A stretch of 64,000 nucleotides of DNA from Vibrio casei (GCF_002218025.2 NZ_AP018680.1:682001-746000); one strand, 5' to 3'; shown: positions 48,231 through 57,687, counted from the stretch's first letter. The notes: generated from the sequence alone by a model not told the origin. Numbers and translations: made by a program.

Positions 48231-49370
48231 TTAATTTGCAACTACCCACATTCGTGCAACATTTTCGGCGAGATTGGTCATATTGATTTCTGCTTCACTA
48301 AAGGCCGTAGGTAAATCTAGAGGGCGAGGAATCGCGGCGAATACGGCATCAACTCCGTAGTCATACACTTCTTGATAATTGTCACCAAGGCAACCCGCCA
48401 GCGCGATAACCGGAAGACCGTAGAGTTTTGCCACTTTCGACACACCAACAGGCGTTTTACCGTGAGCACTCTGCCAATCAATTCGACCTTCACCAGTGAT
48501 CACTAAGTGAGCATTAGATAAATGTTGGTGGATATTGAGCGTTTCTAACACAATATCGATTCCCGGTTTGAGTGTTGCATTTGTAAAGCCTAGAAATGCC
48601 GCTCCTAATCCTCCAGCGGCACCAGCGCCTTTACTCTCTTTAACTGATCTCCCCAGTTGTTGTTCGATCAAATCGGCATAATGATTGAGGGCTTGATCGA
48701 GTAATTGTGTGTCTTCTGCTGTTGCGCCTTTCTGCTTACCAAAAGTTGCGGTAGCACCGTGTTCACCACACAATGGGTTATCCACATCGCAAGCAATAAT
48801 GATTTCACAATCTGTTAATCGAGCATCAAGATGGGATACATCAATTTTTTGTATTTTGGTCAGACCTAAACCATTTCCTACTATCTCTTGGTTACTGTCA
48901 TCGAAAAATCGAACGCCTAGTGCGGTTAGCATTCCCATTCCGCCATCGTTGGTTGCGCTACCGCCTAGTCCTAGGATCAGTTTGGTGATGCCTTGATCTA
49001 ATGCATGCAGAATTAACTCACCGGTACCAACACTCGACGTTAATTTAGGATCTCTTTCTTCTGGCTTAACATGATGCAATCCACTGGCTGCTGCCATTTC
49101 GATGACCGCTGCATGATGGTTATCGCCTCCGAGTCGTCCGTAGAATGCTTCAACAGGAGTATTTAGAGGGCCAGTCACTATTAGTTCAATTAACTCACCT
49201 TGTGTTGCATCAATTAATGACTGCACTGTGCCTTCTCCGCCATCGGCAACTGGGATTTGAACGTATTCAGCGTCAGGCCATACTCGGCGAAATCCAGTTT
49301 CAATTGCTTGGCAAACTTGCTTTGCTGTGAGGCTTTCTTTAAATGAATCTGGGGCGATAACTATTTTCAT
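48231..49370 (-). CDS. Glycerate kinase, GlxK/GarK type
   Basis: The 379-residue enzyme phosphorylates D-glycerate, feeding glycolysis. It starts MKIVIAPDSFKESLTAKQVCQAIE and continues IPVADGGEGTV, LGLGGSATNDGGMGM, and VITGEGRIDWQSAHGKTP, all conserved in the GarK/GlxK family. It lies 19 bases after the GntP-type transporter gene on the same strand, so the pair is one operon, with the CdaR-type regulator upstream. Confidence 0.95.
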   Translation of the reverse strand: MKIVIAPDSFKESLTAKQVCQAIETGFRRVWPDAEYVQIPVADGGEGTVQSLIDATQGELIELIVTGPLNTPVEAFYGRLGGDNHHAAVIEMAAASGLHHVKPEERDPKLTSSVGTGELILHALDQGITKLILGLGGSATNDGGMGMLTALGVRFFDDSNQEIVGNGLGLTKIQKIDVSHLDARLTDCEIIIACDVDNPLCGEHGATATFGKQKGATAEDTQLLDQALNHYADLIEQQLGRSVKESKGAGAAGGLGAAFLGFTNATLKPGIDIVLETLNIHQHLSNAHLVITGEGRIDWQSAHGKTPVGVSKVAKLYGLPVIALAGCLGDNYQEVYDYGVDAVFAAIPRPLDLPTAFSEAEINMTNLAENVARMWVVAN

Positions 49371-49389
49371 ACAAAACCTTATTGGATAT

Positions 49390-50751
49390 TTACAGAAAAA
49401 TGAGACTTAAGATATAAACCAAGGCCATAGCCGTGATCCCTTGAACTAAAGTTGCCATCGTTTGAGCTCGATAAGCTAAACCAACACTCATGCGGCTAAA
49501 TTGAGACACTACCCAGAAAAAACTGTCGTTAGCATGGGAGACCGTCATCGCGCCAGCACCGATTGCCATTACCGTTAGTACCCGACCCATTTCTGAATCC
49601 AATCCAAGTTGTGCTAGTAAAGGAGCAACTAAAGCAGACGTGGTCACTAAGGCAACGGTTGATGAACCTTGAGCGGATTTTAGTGCGGCGGAAACGATGA
49701 AGGGCATAAAAATACCGACACCAAGTGCTGATAATGTTGTGCCTAAATAATCACCTAGAGGTGTCGCTTTTAGTACTGCGCCAAAGGCACCACCAGCCCC
49801 CGTAATTAATAAGATAGGCGCAGCAGCTATAATACCTTGAGTAATGCGCTGGCTAAACTCTTCAATCTTTTGTTCACTTTTTAATAAACGAGTTGCCAGT
49901 AATAAACCAATGACTAACGCGGTTAATGGTTGACCAAGAAAAGCAATGGTAGTTTTGATGACACCTTCGCCAACCGGATGGCTAGGAAAGTTAGCGATAG
50001 AAGCGAAACAGATTAATACAATTGGAACGAAAATGGGCGCAAAAGCTTGCGTGGTAGACGGTAGTTTACCGTAAGAGGCTTTTAATTCTTGCCAATCTTG
50101 CTGTAATTCTTGTGCGTGCTCTTGGCTGTCAATGCCATCAGGTTCAACTGACTTGAATCGGTTAGCCCATAACATTCCTGCAATTGCCGCAACCGCAGCA
50201 ACAAAAACACCGACACCAATAACGAGGCCAAGGTTTGATTCAAGCCCTAAATTTCCCGCGGCCGCAATTGGACCTGGGGTGGGGGGCACAAAAGTGTGAG
50301 TAGCGTATAAACCGGTTGCAAGAGCGACACTCATAGCAACACTGGAGGTTTTCATTCTTTTCGCGAGGGATTCTTTTAACGAATTTAAAATGACAAAACC
50401 AGAATCACAAAAAACAGGGATAGAGACGATATAACCAATAATGGACATGGTTAATGTTGGGTAGCGGTCTCCTAATTTATCAATCACGGAATCAGCCATA
50501 GTAATTGCCGCGCCACTTTTTTCGAGAATAACACCAATAATGGTTCCCAATACGATGACTAAGCCGATATAACCTAGAATGCCACCGAATCCGGAAGCGA
50601 TAGTTTTTGCGATAGATTCGGGTGGAAGCCCATAAGCAAAAGCCGCTAAAAAAGCGGAGAGCAAAAGGGATAAAAAAGGATGTATTTTATATTTGGTTGT
50701 TGTGATTACGATAAAAGCAATTACCGCAAGTAGGATGAATATTAGACTCAT
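49390..50751 (-). CDS. GntP-family sugar acid/glycerate transporter
   Basis: The 453-residue membrane protein has about 12-14 segments. Family features are KIHPFLSLLLSAFLAAFAYGLPPE (about 28-52), GFGGILGYIGLVIVLGTIIG and THTFVPPTPGPIAAAGNLG. I start it at 50751 (MSLIFILLAV) because GGAG lies ten bases upstream; frames further upstream add a polar stretch unlike the family. GntP members import gluconate, glycerate or related acids. With glycerate kinase and CdaR next to it the likely substrate is D-glycerate; this is context inference. Confidence 0.92.
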   Translation of the reverse strand: MSLIFILLAVIAFIVITTTKYKIHPFLSLLLSAFLAAFAYGLPPESIAKTIASGFGGILGYIGLVIVLGTIIGVILEKSGAAITMADSVIDKLGDRYPTLTMSIIGYIVSIPVFCDSGFVILNSLKESLAKRMKTSSVAMSVALATGLYATHTFVPPTPGPIAAAGNLGLESNLGLVIGVGVFVAAVAAIAGMLWANRFKSVEPDGIDSQEHAQELQQDWQELKASYGKLPSTTQAFAPIFVPIVLICFASIANFPSHPVGEGVIKTTIAFLGQPLTALVIGLLLATRLLKSEQKIEEFSQRITQGIIAAAPILLITGAGGAFGAVLKATPLGDYLGTTLSALGVGIFMPFIVSAALKSAQGSSTVALVTTSALVAPLLAQLGLDSEMGRVLTVMAIGAGAMTVSHANDSFFWVVSQFSRMSVGLAYRAQTMATLVQGITAMALVYILSLIFL

Positions 50752-50947
50752 GGCAGAGTAACTCCGTGTCATTATTATTAGACTCATTAACATTAAGCAT
50801 TTATTCTTGTGCTTTTATTTGGGGCGTTAAATGAGCATATTATTGGAGTTATTATTATTGTTGAGGTTTGGTTAAATAGCTTTAGTCGTACCACCAAATT
50901 TAAATGGTTAAAGAGAATTAAAATTGTTCATTTGAACAAATATTCCG

Positions 50948-52090
50948 TTATTTCGTGATCTGTGCTGCAATGTACAGCTCAACTAAACCATTAAAAGTAT
51001 GGGGTGATATCTGGGTAATTTCTTCAATTTTGTTGAGACGATATCGTAATGTATTTCGGTGAATATAGAGATTTTCCGAGCAATGCTTTAGGTTTCCTTG
51101 GTGCTCAAATAGTGAATACAGAGTTTTCATTAGTTGGCCAGATTTATCCCGTTGCTTTAATTTTATTATTGATTGGCTGAGCTGTTCACCTTGCCAACTA
51201 TTGGTTAAAGGCGTTAATAATACCGGTATACGAAAATCTTCAAAAAGGTACTTTTGAGCAAAAGGATCGTGCTTTTTACCTAAGGCGAGAACTTGCTTAG
51301 CGCTTTGATAAGAAAGGGGGACTTGGTTTAAATTGGGATAAAATTGGCCAAGTGAAATTTTCACATTATCAATATCATGTTGAGTTAACTGCATTAATAG
51401 TTCATCAATACGCTGGCTTTCATGATTATGACTCCATGATTTTGGTTCAGTTTTACAAGGCTTTAAAACCACAATCTCATTCATGGCAACGACTGCTACT
51501 AAGTTATTACGCTGCGGAAATTCGAGTAAATCAACGATTTTTCTTATGGTGGTGAGGTAATCGTTTGAGGTGTTCTTTTGTACTTCAATGACCACCGCTA
51601 CTCTAGGGTCGGTTAGGCTAAGATTTAATCTTTGCGCCCAGTGATTCAGTTCATCTTGTTCTAGCTCGCCATTTACCCAAGAGGATATGAACTCTTCAAC
51701 ATGGCGCTTATCCCACTGCAGTTGTTCAATCAGCAACGATCGTTCAATGATTAATTCTGATGTCATTTTGACCATGGCGGCATAGTTACGAATATCGTCT
51801 GGATTACCGGTAATTCCCACTACGCCAATTATCTCTTGGTTGTATTTGAGTAATAAGTTAATACCGGGTTTTACCCCTTTTAAGCCATGGCTGCTTTGTT
51901 CGGTAATTTCAACCGTATCACCATGATTGATGGCTAATAGTGCGCCATCGTGAATTTGACCAATACGCAGGGAGTCACCGCTACTAATGATGATGCCGTA
52001 TTGATCCATGACATTGATATTCGTACCGATGATTTTCATGGTCCGATCAACAATTTGCTGCGCGAGTTTATCATCAAGTAGCATTGTCAA
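50948..52090 (-). CDS. cdaR: CdaR-family sugar diacid regulator
   Basis: The 380-residue protein begins MTMLLDDKLAQQIVDRTMKIIGTNINVMDQ and contains the sugar diacid recognition domain (about 5-140). It ends in the PucR-type helix-turn-helix LKHCSENLYIHRNTLRYRLNKIEEIT (about 335-360). CdaR of E. coli activates glucarate, galactarate and glycerate genes. It is upstream of and in the same orientation as the transporter-kinase pair, from which it is separated by a 196-base gap, so it probably controls that operon. Confidence 0.93.
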   Translation of the reverse strand: MTMLLDDKLAQQIVDRTMKIIGTNINVMDQYGIIISSGDSLRIGQIHDGALLAINHGDTVEITEQSSHGLKGVKPGINLLLKYNQEIIGVVGITGNPDDIRNYAAMVKMTSELIIERSLLIEQLQWDKRHVEEFISSWVNGELEQDELNHWAQRLNLSLTDPRVAVVIEVQKNTSNDYLTTIRKIVDLLEFPQRNNLVAVVAMNEIVVLKPCKTEPKSWSHNHESQRIDELLMQLTQHDIDNVKISLGQFYPNLNQVPLSYQSAKQVLALGKKHDPFAQKYLFEDFRIPVLLTPLTNSWQGEQLSQSIIKLKQRDKSGQLMKTLYSLFEHQGNLKHCSENLYIHRNTLRYRLNKIEEITQISPHTFNGLVELYIAAQITK

Positions 52091-52219
52091 ATATCCTTAC
52101 CGATACGCTGAGGTGAGTCTCTTTAAGGGTAGAGTAACGGGCAGGAAAATGGACGCCATGAATAAAGTATATAATTGTGATTTTGCACAACTTTTATAAG
52201 GCGTCGATAAAATGATAAT

Positions 52220-52244
52220 GAGGGAGAGTTTGGCGTTATCCCTC
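52220..52244 (-). terminator. Candidate displaced pncB terminator
   Basis: GAGGGA at 52220-52225 pairs with TCCCTC at 52239-52244; on the minus strand the tail is T-rich (ATTATCATTTTATC). It would suit as the end of pncB if IS copy B (52247-53876) were removed. The stem abuts the IS end, so it could also be an IS-proximal feature. Confidence 0.4.
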
Positions 52245-52246
52245 TC

Positions 52247-52269
52247 TGTCAGACTAGTTGTCGCGCTTA
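52247..52269 (+). repeat. Left terminal inverted repeat of IS copy B
   Basis: It matches the right end except at base six over the first 19 bases. Confidence 0.88.
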
Positions 52270-52304
52270 ATATTCAACCATTAAACAGAGGGCGTGGAGT
52301 AACA

Positions 52305-52802
52305 ATGAAACATTATTCAGCGCAAAGCAAAGAGTCGGCTCTTCAGAAGATGATGCCTCCAAATAATATAGCAATAGCCCAATTATCAATCGAGATGGGG
52401 ATTGGTGAATCAACCTTGTATAATTGGCGAAAACAAGCAATTGATAAGGGGCATTTAGTGCCAGGTGATGGAAAGAATGCTGAGCAGTGGTCATCAGCAA
52501 ATAAATTCTCAGTCGTGTTGGAAACAGCCTCTTTAAATCAAGCTGAGTTAGCGGAATATTGCCGAGGCAAAGGTCTTTATGTGGAACAAGTATCGGCTTG
52601 GCGAAATGCGTGTATAGATGCAAACGCTAACGTTAAAGAGCAAGAAAAAGCCTTCTCCACCGAAACAAAGAAAGATAAAAAACAGATCAATCAATTAGAA
52701 AAGGAGCTACGTCGAAAAGATAAGGCACTCGCTGAAACCGCAGCACTATTGGTGTTAAGAAAAAAAGCAAATGCGATCTGGGGGGAAGCCGAGGACGAAT
52801 GA
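52305..52802 (+). CDS. IS3-family OrfA, copy B
   Basis: The 165-residue protein starts at 52305 with GGAG six bases before the ATG. The longer open frame from 52212 crosses the IS end and is not the gene. It has the helix-turn-helix segment IAQLSIEMGIGESTLYNWRKQ and a C-terminal coiled coil, KKQINQLEKELRRKDKALA. Its stop overlaps the orfB start (ATGA), which points to translational coupling. Confidence 0.9.
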   Translation: MKHYSAQSKESALQKMMPPNNIAIAQLSIEMGIGESTLYNWRKQAIDKGHLVPGDGKNAEQWSSANKFSVVLETASLNQAELAEYCRGKGLYVEQVSAWRNACIDANANVKEQEKAFSTETKKDKKQINQLEKELRRKDKALAETAALLVLRKKANAIWGEAEDE

Positions 52803-53848
52803 TCCTCGACTCAGCTCGCATTCAAGCAGTTAAACTAGTTAATGAAGCTGTGAGTTCTGGTGCGCCAAAGTTTAAAGCTTGCCGTGAACTTGGGATCAGT
52901 GTCCGGACGTATCAACGTTGGACTGTTGACGGGAACATAAAAACAGATGGTAGACCAATATCTCAGCGCCCTGAGCCAAAAAATAAGCTATCAAAAGCAG
53001 AGAGAGATAACATATTAGCCATCGTTAATAGCGATGATTTTAAGAGCTTACCACCAAGCCAAATCGTCCCTACATTAGCAGATGAGGGTATTTATCTTGC
53101 TTCTGAATCAACATATTATCGTGTTCTTCATGAAGAAAAACAGCAAAACGCTCGCGGACGTAGTCAGATAAAAGAGAGAAAAGTACCGACGACACACTGT
53201 GCTACAGGGCCAAACCAAGTGTGGTGTTGGGATATTACTTGGTTACCAGGCCCCGCTAAAGGGCTGCATTTTTATTTATATTTGATACTCGATATATTTA
53301 GTCGAAAGATTGTTGGATGGGAAATTCATGATGACGAATCAGCAGAAAATGCATCAATATTAATTAAGAAAGCTCATTTAAAAGAAGGAGTTAAAGATAA
53401 TCCTCTGGTACTGCATTCGGATAATGGAAGCCCAATGAAAGGCTCATCAATGCTTGAAACACTTTATAGTTTAGGTGTCGTGTCGTCTTTTAATCGTCCT
53501 AGGGTGAGCAATGATAATGCTTATGCTGAGTCGATATTTAAAACGTGTAAATATCGCCCTGACTATCCGTATAAAGGGTTTTCAACAATTGATGAGGCGC
53601 GTAGTTGGGTGTTGAAATTTAGCCACTGGTATAATTTTAACCACAAACATAGTGGCATCAAATACGTCAGCCCACATCAAAGGCATTCAGGATTAGCGGG
53701 TGACATATTGGCTAATAGAAAAGAAGTTTATCAAGGTGCTAAAGATGCTCACCCTGAGCGCTGGAGCGGTAATATCCGTAATTGGGATTTACCAAAAGAA
53801 GTGTACTTAAACCCTGAACAAAATAGTGTCAAGGCTGAGAGTGCATAA
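52799..53848 (+). CDS. IS3-family transposase OrfB, copy B
   Basis: The 349-residue protein has an N-terminal helix-turn-helix and an intact DDE integrase core: Asp in WCWDITWL, Asp in LHSDNGSP, Glu in AYAESIF. It is clearly homologous to OrfB of copy A along its whole length (for example RPEPKNKLS and LPPSQIVP are identical) but differs at perhaps half the positions by eye. It appears complete. Confidence 0.92.
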   Translation: MILDSARIQAVKLVNEAVSSGAPKFKACRELGISVRTYQRWTVDGNIKTDGRPISQRPEPKNKLSKAERDNILAIVNSDDFKSLPPSQIVPTLADEGIYLASESTYYRVLHEEKQQNARGRSQIKERKVPTTHCATGPNQVWCWDITWLPGPAKGLHFYLYLILDIFSRKIVGWEIHDDESAENASILIKKAHLKEGVKDNPLVLHSDNGSPMKGSSMLETLYSLGVVSSFNRPRVSNDNAYAESIFKTCKYRPDYPYKGFSTIDEARSWVLKFSHWYNFNHKHSGIKYVSPHQRHSGLAGDILANRKEVYQGAKDAHPERWSGNIRNWDLPKEVYLNPEQNSVKAESA

Positions 53849-53853
53849 CGTAG

Positions 53854-53876
53854 TGATCGCGACAACTAGTTTGACA
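53854..53876 (-). repeat. Right terminal inverted repeat of IS copy B
   Basis: Reads TGTCAAACTAGTTGTCGCG on the minus strand and ends seven bases before the pncB stop codon. Confidence 0.88.
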
Positions 53877-53883
53877 AACACCG

Positions 53884-55086
53884 TTATGAAGCCAAATGAA
53901 AAGCTTGTTTTAGTCTAAGTAAGTAATCGTCATCTCGACATAAACTCTTACCAGGTTCATCCGAAATTTTAGCGACTGGTTTGCCTTGGCAAGCCGTGAG
54001 CTTTAAGACGATGTTTAAACTGGTCACTTCAGGAATATCGCAAGTGAGTTTCGTGCCAATACCAAAGCTGGTTTGTACGCGGTTTACAAAATGACGATAG
54101 ATTTCGGTGGCTTTTTCAAGCGAAAGTCCATCAGAGAAGACCAATAACTTTTCTTTTGGGTCGATGCTCAAGTGCTGATAATGCGCAATGGCTTTTTCAC
54201 CCCATGCTATAGGATCGCCACTATCATGACGTAAACCAATAAAAGCGTGCGCTAAGGCGGGCGAGAAGTCTCTTAAAAAAGCGTCCATATTTATGCAATC
54301 GGTCAGTGCGATACCGAGTGAATCTGGGTATTCTTGTAGCCAAGTGTGCAGTGCTAACTGTTGTGAGTCGGCGAGTTCACCACTTAATTGTTGATGGGCT
54401 TGAAACCATTCATGGGCTTGTGTGCCAACAGGATTTAAGCCTCGGGTAAAGGCCAAGTAGTAGTTTGATGTGCCATTAAAATATGGAAAGTGTTCGACTA
54501 ATTCATCAACAATTTTTGCTTGTATAGACTTTGAAAAACGGCGACGAGTACCAAAATCAATTAAAGAAAAGCCAGTTAAATCGAGATCTTGTGTTTGATG
54601 TTCAAACTGATAAAGCTTTTGATGCAAACGTGACGTAGCGTCTTGTGTCGTAACATTCGGATAACGAGTTCGACCTCGAATTTCACTGATAATTGCTAAT
54701 AATGGAACTTCCCACAAAATCACATCAAGCCATTTTCCCTCAATGGTAATCGCAAGTTGTTCTCCTTGGTTATCGAGCGTGACTTGCTCTATATTAAACT
54801 GAAAAGTTTTAAGGTAATCAATATAGTCAGGCTGGAAAAAAGGGAGCTTAGATAAATAATCAAGTTCATCACTTTGAAAATTTAATTGGCATAAGTAAGA
54901 GATTTGATCGTGAATTTCATTAAGATAAGGGCGTAAATCTTCTTGGCTTCGACAGTGAAATTCAGCCACCACATCGACATTGGGATATTGATGAAAAACC
55001 GCTTGCTGCATATGCAACTTATAAGCGTCGGTATCCAATAAGGATGTAATGATAGGATGGTGTTTCTCGGGAAGTGAGTCAGTCAT
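53884..55086 (-). CDS. pncB: Nicotinate phosphoribosyltransferase
   Basis: The 400-residue enzyme makes nicotinate mononucleotide in NAD salvage. It begins [27 protein letters not shown] and continues [13 protein letters not shown] (about 180), GTSNYYLA at about 205, and [15 protein letters not shown] at about 280, all PncB motifs. The length equals E. coli PncB. IS copy B lies immediately after the stop codon, so the gene product is intact but its terminator region has been moved. Confidence 0.97.
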   Translation of the reverse strand: MTDSLPEKHHPIITSLLDTDAYKLHMQQAVFHQYPNVDVVAEFHCRSQEDLRPYLNEIHDQISYLCQLNFQSDELDYLSKLPFFQPDYIDYLKTFQFNIEQVTLDNQGEQLAITIEGKWLDVILWEVPLLAIISEIRGRTRYPNVTTQDATSRLHQKLYQFEHQTQDLDLTGFSLIDFGTRRRFSKSIQAKIVDELVEHFPYFNGTSNYYLAFTRGLNPVGTQAHEWFQAHQQLSGELADSQQLALHTWLQEYPDSLGIALTDCINMDAFLRDFSPALAHAFIGLRHDSGDPIAWGEKAIAHYQHLSIDPKEKLLVFSDGLSLEKATEIYRHFVNRVQTSFGIGTKLTCDIPEVTSLNIVLKLTACQGKPVAKISDEPGKSLCRDDDYLLRLKQAFHLAS

Positions 55087-55179
55087 AGCCAGTTTTCAAA
55101 TAACAACGATTCGAGTATCTTACCTGACAAGTGTATCAATGGGAAAGAGACATCCTAATAGAATGTGTTTAGCGATATA

Positions 55180-55207
55180 AAAATCCCAGAATAGGCTCTG
55201 GGATTTT
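55180..55207 (-). terminator. dapD terminator
   Basis: AAAATCCCAGA and TCTGGGATTTT form an 11-bp stem between dapD and pncB, with T-rich tails on both strands. Confidence 0.92.
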
Positions 55208-55269
55208 AATTTTTTGATTATTAGCTTCTAATTTGAATCAGTGACTTTATTCATACACTTTAGCCAATA

Positions 55270-56301
55270 TTAATTATTCGAGTGTAGCTCACTGTTTAAT
55301 TCAACCGCAGATTTATTGGTTAAACATTCAATCTTGCCTGTTATTGAATTACGGCGGAATAGTAGATCCGGTTTACCTGATAAATCGCGAGCTTTAACGA
55401 TTTCGACTTCATTGCCAGATGCATCAAGCATGGTGACTTTAGTACCTGCGGTAATGTATAAGCCAGATTCAATTGTGCAACGATCGCCTAGTGGGAAACC
55501 TAATCCAGCATTTGCCCCAAGTAGACTGTTTTCGCCAATCTTGATTACAACTTTACCACCACCAGAAAGCGTACCCATAATTGATGCGCCACCGCCAATA
55601 TCAGAACCTTCACCCACCATAACACCAGCAGAAATGCGTCCTTCTACCATGCTGATACCGGTTGTGCCTGCATTGAAGTTAATGAAACCTTCATGCATAA
55701 CGGTTGTACCTTCGCCCACATGTGCGCCAAGACGAACACGAGATGTATCAGCAATACGAACGCCAGTTGGAACAATGTAATCGACCATTTTCGGGAATTT
55801 ATCCACACAATCGACAGTGATCACTTCGCCTTTTAAGCGAGCTTCTATCTGACGAGAAGCTAATTCAGGTAGATCAATAGGGCCTTGATTAGTCCATGCA
55901 ATATTGTGTAGTAGGCCAAAAATACCATCAAGGACAATGCCGTGTGGTTTCGCTAAACGGTGAGAAATTAATTGCAGTTTTAAGAAGCCTTCAGCAACCG
56001 ATGTTGGTTGTTCATCCGTCGCAAGGATAACAAGTACGAATGGTTGCGATGATTGAACGGCTTTTTCAGCAAAGTCCGCATTTGCAACATCGGCATTCGC
56101 GGCAAAAGCGGTTGAAAGCTCGCCAGCAACTTCAGGGCTGATTTCAATGACTTGATTACCTTTAGAATATCCCGATACTTGAGCAACAGCTGCGACTAAA
56201 GCATCTGATGGGTTAATAATTGGATTAGGGAAGAATGCTTCGATGATTTTTCCATCGCGGTTTTTCGTTGCGGTGCCAAAGGCAAGGGCGAAATTAGCCA
56301 T
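55270..56301 (-). CDS. dapD: 2,3,4,5-tetrahydropyridine-2,6-dicarboxylate N-succinyltransferase
   Basis: The 343-residue enzyme acts in the succinylase branch of lysine and diaminopimelate synthesis. It is of the longer DapD type common in vibrios rather than the 274-residue E. coli type. An N-terminal domain is followed by a left-handed hexapeptide-repeat helix at about 180-300 (VRLGAHVGEGTTVMHEGFINF, AGVMVGEGSDIGGGASIMG, GENSLLGANAGLG). Confidence 0.96.
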   Translation of the reverse strand: MANFALAFGTATKNRDGKIIEAFFPNPIINPSDALVAAVAQVSGYSKGNQVIEISPEVAGELSTAFAANADVANADFAEKAVQSSQPFVLVILATDEQPTSVAEGFLKLQLISHRLAKPHGIVLDGIFGLLHNIAWTNQGPIDLPELASRQIEARLKGEVITVDCVDKFPKMVDYIVPTGVRIADTSRVRLGAHVGEGTTVMHEGFINFNAGTTGISMVEGRISAGVMVGEGSDIGGGASIMGTLSGGGKVVIKIGENSLLGANAGLGFPLGDRCTIESGLYITAGTKVTMLDASGNEVEIVKARDLSGKPDLLFRRNSITGKIECLTNKSAVELNSELHSNN

Positions 56302-56461
56302 TTAAAGGTCTCTCCATGTAAAAATATCGGGCAAAGATCATTTATTTTGCCCATTGAATGTCAAACTGTTACCCCAATCATAATGATTGCATGCCTGAGT
56401 GGAAAGGCTTGAATCGAAAATAATCAATATTGATGTCCATTTTCATTCTACGGGACGGAGA

Positions 56462-57040
56462 TTATTCATTCTTTGGGGATGAGACGATGCCCATCGGTAA
56501 AAAAGATTGACCGAGTTCTTGTTGAAAAATCTTGGCTATTGCCAGATAAAATGCGCTTCCGCCACATATGATCCCCGTGAGGCTCGCTAATATATTGATA
56601 CTGGCCAATGGAAGGAATTGATGGAGGGTGAGCAAGAAATACAACAAGGCTAGCGTGCAAAAAATAAAAAAATCCATCAAACTTATTCGGCGGGCGATGA
56701 TGGACATCATGCTAGTAAACACTGCCCATAAAAGGAAATAAAACCCGATTAATGCTGCGGGGGGAGTCAGCGCTATATCTAGCAATGGAAACAATAAAAT
56801 ACCGACATAAGATAACCAATAAAGGCCGTAGGCGCTGAAGGTGATCCCCGCGAAATTATTCCCTTGTTTATATTCGACCAAACCCACAAATAATTGTGTT
56901 CCGCTACCAAAGATGAGCGCCATAGAAAGCACTAATGCATTTAATGGGAATAGCCCTAAGCCATGTAAGTTCACTAGGATGCTGGTGATACTAAAAGCAA
57001 ATAGTCCTAATGGTATGTAATTAATCGAAAGAGTTTTCAT
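56462..57040 (-). CDS. satP: Acetate/succinate transporter SatP family (GPR1/FUN34/YaaH)
   Basis: The 192-residue membrane protein has six segments. The family's N-terminal motif appears as NYIPLGLFAF (normally N-P-x-P-L-G-L), and SAYGLYWLSY and FYLLWAVFTSMMSI match the YaaH core. It imports acetate or succinate with protons. The third position of the N-P-A-P motif is changed (N-Y-I-P), which may affect channel specificity. It is monocistronic as far as can be seen. Confidence 0.85.
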   Translation of the reverse strand: MKTLSINYIPLGLFAFSITSILVNLHGLGLFPLNALVLSMALIFGSGTQLFVGLVEYKQGNNFAGITFSAYGLYWLSYVGILLFPLLDIALTPPAALIGFYFLLWAVFTSMMSIIARRISLMDFFIFCTLALLYFLLTLHQFLPLASINILASLTGIICGGSAFYLAIAKIFQQELGQSFLPMGIVSSPKNE

Positions 57041-57200
57041 TTAATGGGTTGAGTGATGATTAAACGTTAACAATAGTAATAGCATTAAAATCAACACGCG
57101 TAAATAATTGTTCTCAATATTGTATACAATTTAGAGTTAAGGTAAAAACTAACCAGATTAGCAAAAGGCTAGCTTTATATGTTATTTGAGATAATAAAGG

Positions 57201-57638
57201 TTATAGAAATGCTTTATAAGCTTGATCGATACCTTCGATAAGCATTTGCATGCCGATAACAGCTAAGATCAACCCCATCATTCGCGTGACAACATCAAGA
57301 GCGCTCGGGCCAATGGCTTTGACGAAACGCTCGCCAAAAACAAATAAGAAATAGGTCAATATACATAATAAGCCAAAAGATACGATGGTGATGATGAGCT
57401 GGCTAAAACCGCCAGAAGCAGCAAAGTTCATTGCGGTCGCAATGGTACCCGGGCCGGCTAAAATTGGGGTGGCTAGCGGGGATATCGCTAAGCCTAGAGC
57501 TGCTTTCTTTTGTGCTTTTATATCAATCTCACTGGACTCCGGTTGATCGGCTGGGGATTTCCCTTGCAACATGTGGAAGCCAATCAAAAATACTAAAATC
57601 CCACCACTTGAGCCTAAAAACAGCAAAGGCAATAACAA
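57201..57638 (-). pseudogene. MarC-family membrane protein, 5'-truncated
   Basis: The remaining 140 or so residues match the last two thirds of MarC/YhgN proteins: SSGGILVFLIGFHML, ISPLATPILAGPGTIATAMN, and MMGLILAVIGMQMLIEGI. A full member has about 200 residues and begins with a PLGN-type membrane segment that is missing here. The frame closes a few codons upstream (TAA at 57648-57650), and only a TTG is available as a start, inside the yebG terminator hairpin. Only about 50 bases lie between it and yebG, so the 5' third of the gene was deleted. Confidence 0.7.
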
Positions 57639-57657
57639 CGTTTGCTGTTATTGCCTT
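57616..57657 (-). terminator. yebG terminator
   Basis: A perfect 12-bp stem (AAGGCAATAACA and TGTTATTGCCTT, loop of eight bases) lies 31 bases past the yebG stop. It is followed on the minus strand by TGCTGTTTTT. It sits exactly at the broken end of the marC fragment. Confidence 0.8.
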
Positions 57658-57687
57658 GGAATTGGGTACTTTTAAAAAGTGTTCGTA

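Larger units (their letters stand above)
52247..53876 (+). mobile_element. IS3-family insertion sequence, copy B
   Basis: This 1.63-kb element holds orfA and orfB in plus orientation. The ends are TGTCAGACTAGTTGTCGCG at the left and, on the other strand, TGTCAAACTAGTTGTCGCG at the right. The shared start TGTCA..TAGTTG also matches copy A, so both elements belong to one subgroup, but their proteins are only moderately alike. No 3-bp target duplication is apparent (CTC left, AAC right). Its composition is close to that of the host chromosome, unlike copy A. Confidence 0.9.

Noticed and set aside
52212..52304. N-terminal extension of OrfA in IS copy B
   Set aside because: The extension crosses the terminal inverted repeat and the ribosome site lies before the ATG at 52305.
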